Below are positions 1 to 8,003 of a stretch of 64,000 nt of DNA, one piece after another. The stretch lies in NCBI RefSeq assembly GCF_023734775.1, contig NZ_AP025732.1:992001-1056000 (forward strand), in the 5' to 3' direction. Numbering within the stretch: the stretch's first letter is position 1; each line of letters starts with the position of its first letter. Under the pieces are notes generated by a model. That model was not told the origin of the DNA. It saw only the letters and a list, made by a program, of their open reading frames with translations, and ran no database searches. Source of the DNA: Nostoc cf. commune SO-36 (GTDB taxonomy: Bacteria > Cyanobacteriota > Cyanobacteriia > Cyanobacteriales > Nostocaceae). The position numbers and the translations under genes are program-made.

Positions 1-306
1 AACTCTCATTTGTTCTAAAGAGTTGCGTACCCAAACAGAGACTACAGGATTTTCTACTAGCGTATCAGTTGTAATAACATGAACTGGCTTAATCCGTTTT
101 TCAGGTGGAAGTGCTGCGATCGCATTCCAGATAAGCTGTAAAGTGGCAGTACTATCTTTACCACCGGAATAGCCTACTACCCAAGGTATCTGGTCTAAAC
201 AATACAATTCTTGAATTTCAATGGTCAGAGCTTGGATGTAGTCCACTAACTCTGCTACAGTACGTGTTTGCTGACCTTTATTTTCTGTTTGTTGTGCTGT
301 AGTCAT
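1..306 (-). CDS. dndC: DndC, DNA phosphorothioation sulfurtransferase (N-terminal part)
   Basis: The gene starts with ATG at 306 and runs off the left edge of the window, so only about 102 N-terminal residues are seen. They include the PP-loop SGGKDST near residues 46-52, which binds ATP in the PAPS-reductase-like family, inside the context PWVVGYSGGKDSTATLQLIW that is typical of DndC. DndC is known to work with DndD and DndE to put sulfur into the DNA backbone. It is divergent from dndB, with a 180-bp gap that may carry both promoters. That gap also has a small hairpin (CCCAC/GTGGG, 383-396). The call rests on the PP-loop plus the Dnd genes that follow. Confidence 0.9.
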   Translation of the reverse strand, partial: MTTAQQTENKGQQTRTVAELVDYIQALTIEIQELYCLDQIPWVVGYSGGKDSTATLQLIWNAIAALPPEKRIKPVHVITTDTLVENPVVSVWVRNSLEQMRV

Positions 307-486
307 TTCTCCTTCTCTCTGGAAACCTGGCGTAATATCGGGGTAAATAGGGCGAATAGAATTCGCGTCTACACATACAAAGCCCACTTTCGTGGGTTGA
401 AGAAAAGTTTTTAAAAACTTTACTACTAATATCTAATTTTTTAGATAATTAAACGACATAATCCTATTCTGTTTTTAAAATTTAAC

Positions 487-2085
487 ATGAAAGATAGTGC
501 ATCTGACCCAACTGCTGACATCGCTAGAGAATACCTGGAACGAGAAAACAAGGAAAAACAGGTACTAGCTTTACTCCTAGAGAAGTTTTTAGGGAGAAAA
601 GATCAGATTCTCGTTCAAAAAACCGAGATGGGTGGTACTGAGGCTTATGTTAGCTCTGTTACATTGGAATGGTTTGCAGGTCGGGTTCACTTCGCCTCTG
701 GTTTACCTCTGTTTCAGAAAAAGTACAATCCTGAAACTGATAATGTCGAGATTGACGCGGATAGTATTGATGAAATTCAGCAACGTCCCCTTGATTGGTC
801 ACGTCAAGCACCGCTAGTCCAGTATTTAGCGGCTAGAGACAATCATAAGTTTCCGCCGGTGTTGGTGGTGATTAATCAACCGTGGGTGGATAATCCTAAA
901 GCTACTGAGTGGGATAGCGAAGGACGCGCCACAAAGTCTACGACTGATTTTATACCCCTAGGTAAAGATGGTAAGGTAGGTCTGCTAAATATTTCTGAGG
1001 ATGATGTAACTATTTATGCACTAGATGGTCAACATCGATTAATGGGCGTTCAAGGATTGATGGAGTTAATTAAAACTCGTAAACTCCAGCGCTATAAAAA
1101 AGATAAAGGTGCTGATGACAGTTTTATTACAGTCAATGATTTGATAGAAAAGTACCAAGTAGACCTTGCTTATTTGCAAAATTTACCCAAGGAAAAAATT
1201 GGTATTGAGTTCATCTGTGCGGTAGCGGCTGGGGAAACTCGCACCCAGGCGAGGCGGAGGGTAAGATCGATTTTTGTTCATGTCAACCTGATGGCTGCAC
1301 CGTTGACTAAAGGGCAACTAACACAGTTGAATGAGGATGATGGTTTTGCGATCGTTGCTAGAAAAATTGCAGTTACACATCCACTATTAGAACAACGACA
1401 AGAACGCAATCCCCGCGTTAATTGGAATAGTGCAACAGTGGCTTCCAATTCTACAGTTTTAACCACTTTACAAGCTCTACAAGATATGTCTGAGCGATAT
1501 TTGGCTCAAAAGTTCCCCCACTGGAAACCCTTGGAGAAAGGTCTAATTCCCATGCGTCCAGAGGATGAAGAACTTGAGCAGGGGATTGAGGAATTTAGCA
1601 AGCTATTTGATAATTTGGCTAGTCTTTCCAGTTATAAAATTTTAGAACACGAGGATACACCAGCTTTGCGGCGCTTCAGCTTTGAGAAGGATGGAGGTGA
1701 AGGAAATATGCTTTTCCGTCCGGTTGCTCAAGTTGCATTAGCGCAAGCTTTGGGAATTTTGGTATTTAAAAAAGGTTTTTCCCTAGCAGATATTTTTAAG
1801 AAGCTGCGGAAGTTTGATCAACAAGGCGGCTTTAGTGGTATGGAATATCCTCAATCTCTCTGGTATGGGGTTTTGTATGACCCAAATAAAAAGCGGGTGC
1901 AGGTTGCTGGACGAGATTTAGCGGCGAAGTTATTGGTTTACATCTTGGGTGGAATTCAGGAACAGATGGAACGTGCTGAACTTCGTAAAGCATTGGCGGA
2001 TGCTAGGACTGTAGAAGATAAAACTATAAGTTTTGATGGCAAGCTTGTTGAACCGAAAGCCGTAGGACTTCCAGCTGTTCTGTAA
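487..2085 (+). CDS. dndB: DndB, DGQHR-domain protein of the Dnd system
   Basis: A 532-residue protein with the diagnostic motif ALDGQHRLMG (DGQHR at residues 180-184), which defines the DGQHR/DndB family. DndB is described as a regulator that represses and tunes the phosphorothioation genes. The ATG at 487 follows an A/T-rich leader without a clear ribosome binding site. The gene is divergent from dndC and upstream of an AIPR-like gene in the same direction. The length fits DndB-like proteins of cyanobacteria, and no frame disruption is seen. Confidence 0.88.
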   Translation: MKDSASDPTADIAREYLERENKEKQVLALLLEKFLGRKDQILVQKTEMGGTEAYVSSVTLEWFAGRVHFASGLPLFQKKYNPETDNVEIDADSIDEIQQRPLDWSRQAPLVQYLAARDNHKFPPVLVVINQPWVDNPKATEWDSEGRATKSTTDFIPLGKDGKVGLLNISEDDVTIYALDGQHRLMGVQGLMELIKTRKLQRYKKDKGADDSFITVNDLIEKYQVDLAYLQNLPKEKIGIEFICAVAAGETRTQARRRVRSIFVHVNLMAAPLTKGQLTQLNEDDGFAIVARKIAVTHPLLEQRQERNPRVNWNSATVASNSTVLTTLQALQDMSERYLAQKFPHWKPLEKGLIPMRPEDEELEQGIEEFSKLFDNLASLSSYKILEHEDTPALRRFSFEKDGGEGNMLFRPVAQVALAQALGILVFKKGFSLADIFKKLRKFDQQGGFSGMEYPQSLWYGVLYDPNKKRVQVAGRDLAAKLLVYILGGIQEQMERAELRKALADARTVEDKTISFDGKLVEPKAVGLPAVL

Positions 2086-2811
2086 TGATTGTATATAAAA
2101 TGACGTTTATGTAGTTGCATTTAGTCAAAGTATAAGTGTATAATTTTGTGAGTGTCCAGTTGGGCATAAAACATAAGTAAAGCGTTCCGTAGAGCGCAGG
2201 AAAAATAAATGTCTACAAAGATAACAGCTCCCTTCTTTGCTACTGCTGCTTGTAAAGCATACAAAGAGGACAAAGAATCCAGTCGAGTAATTTGGAATCT
2301 CACTGTCCCTATATGCGAAGTGCCTCAAGGTTTACCTTTAGATCCTAATGCCAGACTAGCCAACGAAAATCGGCGGACTGTAAAGAGTATGTTGACAACT
2401 CTGGCACAAAAGCCAGAAGAGTTTATTTTCTACAACAATGGAATTTTAATTGTTGCAGACTCTATACAAGTTAAAGGTCATGGCACTGGTGGAGGGTTTG
2501 ACGTTGAGCTTTTACTTGTCAGTCCTGAAGAGGGGCAGGAAGACAATTTCATAGGTAATGGTATCGTAAATGGTGGGCATACTTACACTGCTATCACAAA
2601 AGCCCGCAGCTATTACGATAAATTAAAATCAAAAGGATCTAAACCAAAACTTAACCAACAAACTGGTAAGGTTGACTATTCAGAGTTGGAAAGTGCTAGT
2701 GTCCAAATTTTTGTGTTGGTCAACATCAGCCAAGAAGAAATATCAAATATCAGCAGGTATCGTAATACTAGTGAGAGTGTTGAGGAGTTTAGAGAACTCC
2801 ACAGAATAATT

Positions 2812-4084
2812 GATCCTATGATAAGAGAAAGATAAATTCAGTGTGCAGTCTAGCTCATGTATCCAAAATCTATCATTCAACTCACCGCGCACCTAAAATC
2901 TCTGTACATCAAAACAGCGAAAAAACTCAAGGGAAGTGACCGAAGACAATTCATGGCAGAAGTAGTCAAAGGTTTGGGAATAGGTGGACAAACTGTGGCG
3001 GAAAGGGAGTTGGGATGGAATAGGCGCACTATCCGTAAAGGGATGCAGGAGTTAGAGAGTGGTCAGCCTTTTATTGATGGTTTCAGGCGTAGTGGACGCA
3101 AGCGGGCTGAAGCAAAATTATCAAACTTGTTGAGGGATATAAAATCGTTAGTAGACCCACAAAGTCAAACTGACCCCAGTTTTAAAAGTATACGTTTGTA
3201 TACACGCATGACGGCAAGCGAAGTCCGTCGTCAACTAATTGAACAATTTGGTTACACAGAGGAAGAACTACCTTCATCAGAAACAATTCGACGAAAATTG
3301 AATGATTTAGGCTATACCTTAAAAAGAGTTCTGAAAACCAAGCCTATCAAGAAAATTCCCGAAACAGAAGCGATTTTTGAACAAGTTGAACAAATTAATA
3401 GTGAAGCTGACAATGACCCTCATACTCTGCGAATTTCCATTGATGCTAAGGTAGCAGTTAAGATTGGAGAATTTGACCGTGGGGGTAAAAATCGAATGCC
3501 AACCATCTCAGTAGACCACGACTTCCCGACGGAGATAACTCTGATTCCCTACGGCATTTTTATACCTGAATACAACGAGTTATTTTTATTCTTTGTTTCT
3601 TCCAAATTAACCGCTGATTGTATTGTTGATTTGCTTGAAAGCTGGTGGCAAACTGTCAAACACAGATTTGCTCATATTCAAAAACTGGTGATTAATCAGG
3701 ATAATGGACCTGAAAATAATTCTCGCCGCACTCAATTTATGAAGCGGATTGTAGATTTTGGTACATCATCTCAACTGACGTTACAACTTGCTTATTATCC
3801 GCCTTATCATAGCAAATATAACCCGATAGAACGTTGTTTTGGCTGGTTAGAACAGCATTGGAATGGTAGTTTACTTGACACTGTTGAGACTGTACTGAAT
3901 TTCGCCCAAACTCTCACATTTAAGGGTAAAAATCCGGTGGTCACATTGGTAGAAACAGTTTATTCTACAGGAGTTAAACTTACTACCTCCGCTATGGCAG
4001 AAATTGAAACACAGATTCACCGCCTCCCCAATCTCAGAAAATGGTTTGTAGAAATTTTTGCTAAACCCACATAGCTATTGGATC
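2812..4084 (+). mobile_element. ISAzo13-type insertion sequence
   Basis: The ends match as short inverted repeats: GATCCTAT on the left and, read inward from the right, GATCCAAT. A three-base direct repeat ATT flanks both ends (2809-2811 and 4085-4087), consistent with a target duplication. The 1273-bp element carries one long transposase gene. The terminal match is short, so the exact ends are inferred from the target repeat and from the fact that AIPR-like protein sequence resumes directly outside. Confidence 0.7.
2857..4074 (+). CDS. ISAzo13-family transposase
   Basis: A 405-residue DDE-type transposase. Residues about 35-60 resemble the family's helix-turn-helix start (KGLGIGGQTVAERELGWNR). 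The likely catalytic acids lie in ISIDAKVAVKIGEF (D), LVINQDNGPENN (D) and HSKYNPIERCFG (E). This layout matches the Rhodopirellula/ISAzo13 transposase family. The frame is complete from ATG at 2857, so the element may still be active or have moved recently. Confidence 0.82.
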   Translation: MYPKSIIQLTAHLKSLYIKTAKKLKGSDRRQFMAEVVKGLGIGGQTVAERELGWNRRTIRKGMQELESGQPFIDGFRRSGRKRAEAKLSNLLRDIKSLVDPQSQTDPSFKSIRLYTRMTASEVRRQLIEQFGYTEEELPSSETIRRKLNDLGYTLKRVLKTKPIKKIPETEAIFEQVEQINSEADNDPHTLRISIDAKVAVKIGEFDRGGKNRMPTISVDHDFPTEITLIPYGIFIPEYNELFLFFVSSKLTADCIVDLLESWWQTVKHRFAHIQKLVINQDNGPENNSRRTQFMKRIVDFGTSSQLTLQLAYYPPYHSKYNPIERCFGWLEQHWNGSLLDTVETVLNFAQTLTFKGKNPVVTLVETVYSTGVKLTTSAMAEIETQIHRLPNLRKWFVEIFAKPT

Positions 4085-4803
4085 ATTTTTTTTGTGGAGT
4101 TCTCTTAGTCTTAAAAACTTAGCTGGAGATTGGGACATCATCGAAGAATACCTTCCTGCTGGATGTAAACCTTATGTTGCTTTCAGAGAAGGTGAAAATA
4201 AGCAATTCGATGTGACTGATTTGGTTCGTCGCCTTGCTTGCATTAATAATAAGTTGTACCCCTGGCGAGGTTCAGACGGTTCACCTAAAAATCCTAGTGC
4301 AACTTGCTCTGCATACGGAACTCTCATTAAGAATTGGAAAAAGGAAGACTTTAGGGAGATTGTGCCTTTACTTAAAGATATACTCTATATTGAGGAGTGT
4401 CTTCGTGATGAGTATGATCGGCAAAAAGGGCTGAGTAAGTTAAACGGCGTTGAAAAAAAGCCTTATCAGTTTATCACAGGTAAGCAATTTAATCACACCC
4501 TTCCTATTACTTTTGTATTTCCTATTCTTGCGGCCTTCCGTGTATTTATCAAAGATGGACAGTGGGAGTATCCTGTCGAAAAGTTATGGGATGAGATGGG
4601 AAACACCCTTCTGAATAACTTGCTAACCGCCTACAGAAATGAGGGCAGGGGAAATCCAGCCGCCTTTGGGCGTTCAGCTTCAACATGGTCTAACCTTCTT
4701 TTAGTTCCAATGTTGAAGTTAACTGAATAGTTAAACTTACCTAAGTATTAATCACTATACCTATATTTGAAGTTAAACTCTGATATGGGTATAGTTTGAT
4801 ATT

Positions 4804-5886
4804 TCATCCTGATTGAAATATATTTTGGCGATGCCATTGCAGCGCTTCCAGTCCTGGAAAGTGTTGCTCTGTATTTGGTAAAAGTATCGTTTCACCATGA
4901 AAATCTTTCATAGGTTTAACATGGGGAGATACTTCTACTAAATCATTACTAACTATGATTTGGTATTGGTCATCTACAGCAAACCAACCCCTATCAAATG
5001 CCCAATGATGATTTTTGCAAAGAGCAATTCCATTATTAATTTTACTATCATAAAACTGTGAAAATGGCTTGATATGTGCGCCATCAACGATGTTTTAGCT
5101 TACAGATTTAGTAACTTTTATCCCACAAAAGGCACATTTGTAATCATAAATATTTACAATTGCTTTCCTGAAAAAAGCATTTCTAATTACTTGATTTCTT
5201 AAGCTCCGTCTAGGATTAGAATCCAAATTAGTAGACTCTATATTTTTGTCTATTTTTAAGGAGAAATCTTGAAAATTTTCATTAATTGTTAAAAAATTTT
5301 CTATCGTATTATCTTCAGATGGGAGCCAAGCTGAAACAAGTGCATCAATTAATATTTGCCTAGAAATTTCATCTTGAATTAAATTAAATAGTTCATCATC
5401 CAAATATGCATAGTCAACATCTTCCTTGAGTTTCGGAATTGTTTGCGGACGACCACCATCATATCCAGAACTATACCTGAGATGCCAAAATTTACCATTA
5501 TCATTTTTTAGATGAAAAAAAGGAAGGGCAAAATCACTTCCCTTAAAAGTACTAGAAGCAAGTACTTGCCAATATTTCTTGAAGGTATCAATCAATTCAT
5601 CTGATATGGTGATACGATTATCTGTAATTAAATGTTGTGTAATTAGGTCAATTATAGATAAAAGTAATATAGGTTTATTAAGAGCATCACCCTTTTTCTG
5701 GCTTTTACAGCACTTCCGGCAGCTATGAGGTACATCCTCAAAGCTAAAAGCTATGTTAGGAGAGAGGCAATAAGAAAAACTGTATTGCATAATAGCGGGA
5801 AGCGCTGTATATACCTTAATATTAGAGAAACATTCACAATAATAAACTAAACTTCGCTGATTTCCTGGCTGTTGTTCTTTACTCAT
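4804..5886 (-). pseudogene. HNH restriction endonuclease of the Dnd system, nonsense and MITE damaged
   Basis: The N-terminal part resembles the sulfur-binding region of phosphorothioate-dependent HNH endonucleases (NKPILLLSIIDLI, FALPFFHL, KFWHLRY). The C-terminal part is an HNH domain (CAFCGIKV, then NIVDGAHIKPF and ALCKNHHWAFDRG). The frame is broken by one TAA at 5095-5097, just before the NIVDGAHIKP strand, where CAA would restore it. Without that stop the gene runs to TGA at 4804. A 100-bp MITE (5708-5807) adds 34 residues in frame near the N-terminus. Such enzymes cut sulfur-modified DNA or protect Dnd hosts, and which applies here cannot be read from sequence. As it stands, the protein lacks the histidines of the HNH site. 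Confidence 0.72.
5708..5807. mobile_element. 100-bp MITE with TA target duplication
   Basis: Terminal inverted repeats CAGCACTTCCGGC and, from the other end, CAGCGCTTCCCGC are flanked by TA on both sides (5706-5707 and 5808-5809), as for Tc1/mariner-IS630-type insertions. Removing the element plus one TA restores a smooth protein reading (FSNIKVYKSQKKGDALNKP), so the insertion point is firmly placed. The 102 added bases keep the frame open. Confidence 0.85.
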
Positions 5887-5959
5887 TGTTTCATTTTTCT
5901 ATATATCATAAGTATTTGCTTAGTCGGTTGCTAATAATTCATCATGGATCGATGCTAAT

Positions 5960-6433
5960 TTACAAAAGAAATTTGCTTAAATCAAAATCCTCTTCTTCCG
6001 AGTTATCTTGAAACCTCTCAGAACTGAGCATCAATAAAATCCTTTCAGAATAATCTACTGCACCACGAATTTCTGATTGTAAGATTTCAAGTCCACCATT
6101 TGCATATTCTTCAAAGATATAATTACGTTTTTCGTTATTGTTTCCTTCTTGAAGAGATAAAACTTTTATATCTTTAATTTCAGCAATTGTTATTAAATTT
6201 ATTACCGTATTATATCCCCTGACTATAAACTGCTCTTGGGGTATTGGTGACGGTTCCCTTTTAGAAATCTCTCCCAAAGCCACCCGTTTTTTATGCTTTG
6301 CACCCAAAGCTGCTGCAAATACAATCACATCAGCAAAAGTATTAAAAGGCCCTGTTCCACCATCTGAAGATGTTAGACCTTTCACCAACTCAGCTTTATC
6401 TTTAGCAACCCTGATTCTGCCAGTTTCAGCCAT
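5960..6433 (-). CDS. DNA phosphorothioation-associated protein 4
   Basis: A 157-residue protein matching the Dnd-associated protein 4 family as remembered: GPFNTFADVIVFAAALGAKH, EYANGGLEIL and GAVDYSERIL are its conserved stretches. Its biochemical role is unknown. The association is by genome neighbourhood with dnd genes, which holds here (dndC, dndB and dndD in the same 10 kb). The start is ATG at 6433. It lies 73 bp downstream of the HNH endonuclease start on the same strand, so the two are probably not tightly coupled. Confidence 0.8.
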   Translation of the reverse strand: MAETGRIRVAKDKAELVKGLTSSDGGTGPFNTFADVIVFAAALGAKHKKRVALGEISKREPSPIPQEQFIVRGYNTVINLITIAEIKDIKVLSLQEGNNNEKRNYIFEEYANGGLEILQSEIRGAVDYSERILLMLSSERFQDNSEEEDFDLSKFLL

Positions 6434-6477
6434 GATATTAATATTTACATTGTTGCCATCTTAACCGACAGCGAAAA

Positions 6478-6597
6478 GCGATCGCTAGGTTTACGCAATT
6501 GCCAAGGTATTATTTTATGATAGTATGTGGGCGATCGCTAGGTTTACGCAATTGCCAAGGTATTATTTTATGATAGTGTGTGGGCGTGGGCGATCGC
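6478..6597. repeat. 53-bp tandem duplication bounded by HIP1 octamers
   Basis: A 53-base unit beginning with GCGATCGC is present twice (6478-6530 and 6531-6583, with one base different), followed by a partial GTGGGC duplication and a third GCGATCGC at 6590-6597. It fills the spacer between Dnd-associated gene 4 and the Uma2 gene and codes for nothing recognisable. Confidence 0.85.
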
Positions 6598-6607
6598 TAA
6601 ACAAACA

Positions 6608-7151
6608 CTAAACAAACAAATTATCCACCAACATAGTCCATCCTGGTAACACAGGTTCAGCTTCCGCCACTTCACCACGGCGATAAACTTGTGCTTCTTC
6701 AGGATTACCAGCACGATATACTCTGATAACTTCCTCCTTGAGTACATCCACATCCCAAACTACCTGCCGCAAAATAATCACGGAGTTTGCTAGCCATATC
6801 TTTCTCTGCTGTCTCACCATAATCATTTTCACTTCTCACCTCAGCAGCAAATATAGGCGCACCATTAAGGAACTTCCCATCTGTAGGTTTGCCAGTATAA
6901 AATGCGGCATCAGGACTTAAAGAACGACGATGAGGGAGATTGACAATAAAACCGACATTATCAGGTAAAGCATAGCCGCTTTTTGTCAGACGTTCATAAT
7001 CCCGTAAACTTGCATAAATTTCACCACCTGCACGTCCTGGTAAAAATCCAGTTGGAGACATCAGCACCAATTTTCCATTGACAATCTCTGCCTTACAATT
7101 GTCAGGTAATTCGTACAAATCTTCAATAATTGCTTCAGTTTTAATACTCAT
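6608..7151 (-). pseudogene. Uma2-family nuclease-like gene, frameshifted by a small deletion
   Basis: The N-terminal frame (7151 down to about 6765) has Uma2 features: AEIVNGKLVLMSPTG, SLSPDAAF and AEVRSEND, which are the acidic core of this PD-(D/E)XK-like family. The C-terminal part VVWDVDVLKEEVIRVYR continues in another frame to the stop at 6608. The junction reads as if 8 bases were lost between two copies of TAGTTT, an ordinary slippage deletion. Uma2 genes are multicopy in cyanobacteria and their role is not settled. This copy should make a truncated 148-residue product. Confidence 0.75.
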
Positions 7152-7169
7152 AAAATATGTTCTAATTAG

Positions 7170-7799
7170 TTAAAAATCATCTCCATTTAACCCTCTTTTC
7201 TCCGTGTCCTCTGCGTCTTGGCGGTTCGTTTTTCCTACAAACTGAACATCCTCATAAACCAAAGAAATAGGAAAATGGAAATCAACACTAGTTAAATGAA
7301 CCTCATCCCCTTCCTCATAAGGATGTAACTCCCAAAGTCCTCTATCATTTAATCGGAAGCAATCTAAACCAATTTTTTCAGCATCGATGAGGACGTATTC
7401 TTGCAAAGTCTGAATACGACGATACCGCGTAAATTTTTTGCCTCGGTCGTAAGCTTCCGTGCTTGGGGACAAAACTTCAACAATTAAACAAGGATATTGG
7501 AGAAATTGAATAGCTTGTTTATCCCGTTCATCGCAACTCACCACAACATCGGGATAATGAAAAGGCCCCTTCTCCGATACTCCTACTTTGGCATCCGCCA
7601 TGAAAGGAAGACACCCACTTCCTCTGAGATGACTTTTTAACGCTGAAGCTAAGTTTAAAGCAATAGTTGTATGGGGAAGAGTACCCCCAGTCATGGCGAA
7701 AACTTCACCATCAATATATTCATATTTAATTTCTTGGCATTCTTCCCATTTCAAATATTCCTGGGGAGACATATAGTTTCTGTCTGGACTCGCAACCAT
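7170..7799 (-). CDS. Uma2-family endonuclease-like protein
   Basis: Intact Uma2-type protein of about 209 residues from ATG at 7799; an ATG at 7817 is also possible. Conserved elements are SPQEYLKWEE, YEYIDGEVFAMTGGTLPH, HYPDVVVSCD and LIVEVLSPST, in which the D of the first acidic motif and the E of the second form the presumed nuclease core. The C-terminal tail (NRQDAEDTEK) is encoded by a common dispersed repeat (CCGCCAAGACGCAGAG type), so the tail was probably acquired by repeat insertion. It lies next to a second, broken Uma2 gene and looks like an insertion into the dnd cluster. Confidence 0.83.
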   Translation of the reverse strand: MVASPDRNYMSPQEYLKWEECQEIKYEYIDGEVFAMTGGTLPHTTIALNLASALKSHLRGSGCLPFMADAKVGVSEKGPFHYPDVVVSCDERDKQAIQFLQYPCLIVEVLSPSTEAYDRGKKFTRYRRIQTLQEYVLIDAEKIGLDCFRLNDRGLWELHPYEEGDEVHLTSVDFHFPISLVYEDVQFVGKTNRQDAEDTEKRGLNGDDF

Positions 7800-7872
7800 A
7801 AGCTTATTCCTTCTCAAAAGCCACTTTTCTCAACTGTAACTAAAATTAGACTTACGCACAGGTAACGGAAAA

Positions 7873-7983
7873 TTAAACCACAGAGGCACAAAGAACACGG
7901 ATGAATAAGAATTTGAGAGGTATTTTCCATCAGTCCTGTAAAAAATCTTTGTGCCTAATTTACTTACAACAGATGTGGTTTAA
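7873..7983. repeat. MITE-like inverted repeat downstream of dndD
   Basis: TTAAACCACA at 7873-7882 pairs with TGTGGTTTAA at 7974-7983, and GGCACAAAGA with TCTTTGTGCC further in. The 111-bp block has no coding potential and ends 20 bp from the dndD stop, so it may also serve as an end-of-transcript structure. Confidence 0.5.
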
Positions 7984-8003
7984 AGACATCAAAACTGCTG
8001 TAA

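Larger units (their letters stand above)
2209..4730 (+). pseudogene. AIPR-like abortive-infection protein gene, split by an IS
   Basis: Two protein fragments belong together. The first (2209-2811) has the AIPR signature pieces EFIFYNNGILIVAD and GNGIVNGGHTYTAI. The second (about 4088-4730) continues with SLKNLAGDWDIIEEYLPAGCKPYV. An insertion sequence at 2812-4084 separates them and creates a stop after residue 208. AIPR proteins are linked to phage resistance, often near restriction systems, and here the gene follows dndB. Removing the element and one ATT target copy leaves the halves one base out of frame at a run of T residues (4086-4093), so a further indel or a run-length error is also present. 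The IS alone is enough to inactivate the gene. Confidence 0.75.

Noticed and set aside
6478..6597. Possible CRISPR array
   Set aside because: Only two directly adjacent copies of a 53-bp unit without spacers; no CRISPR repeat-spacer pattern or cas gene is seen in the window.
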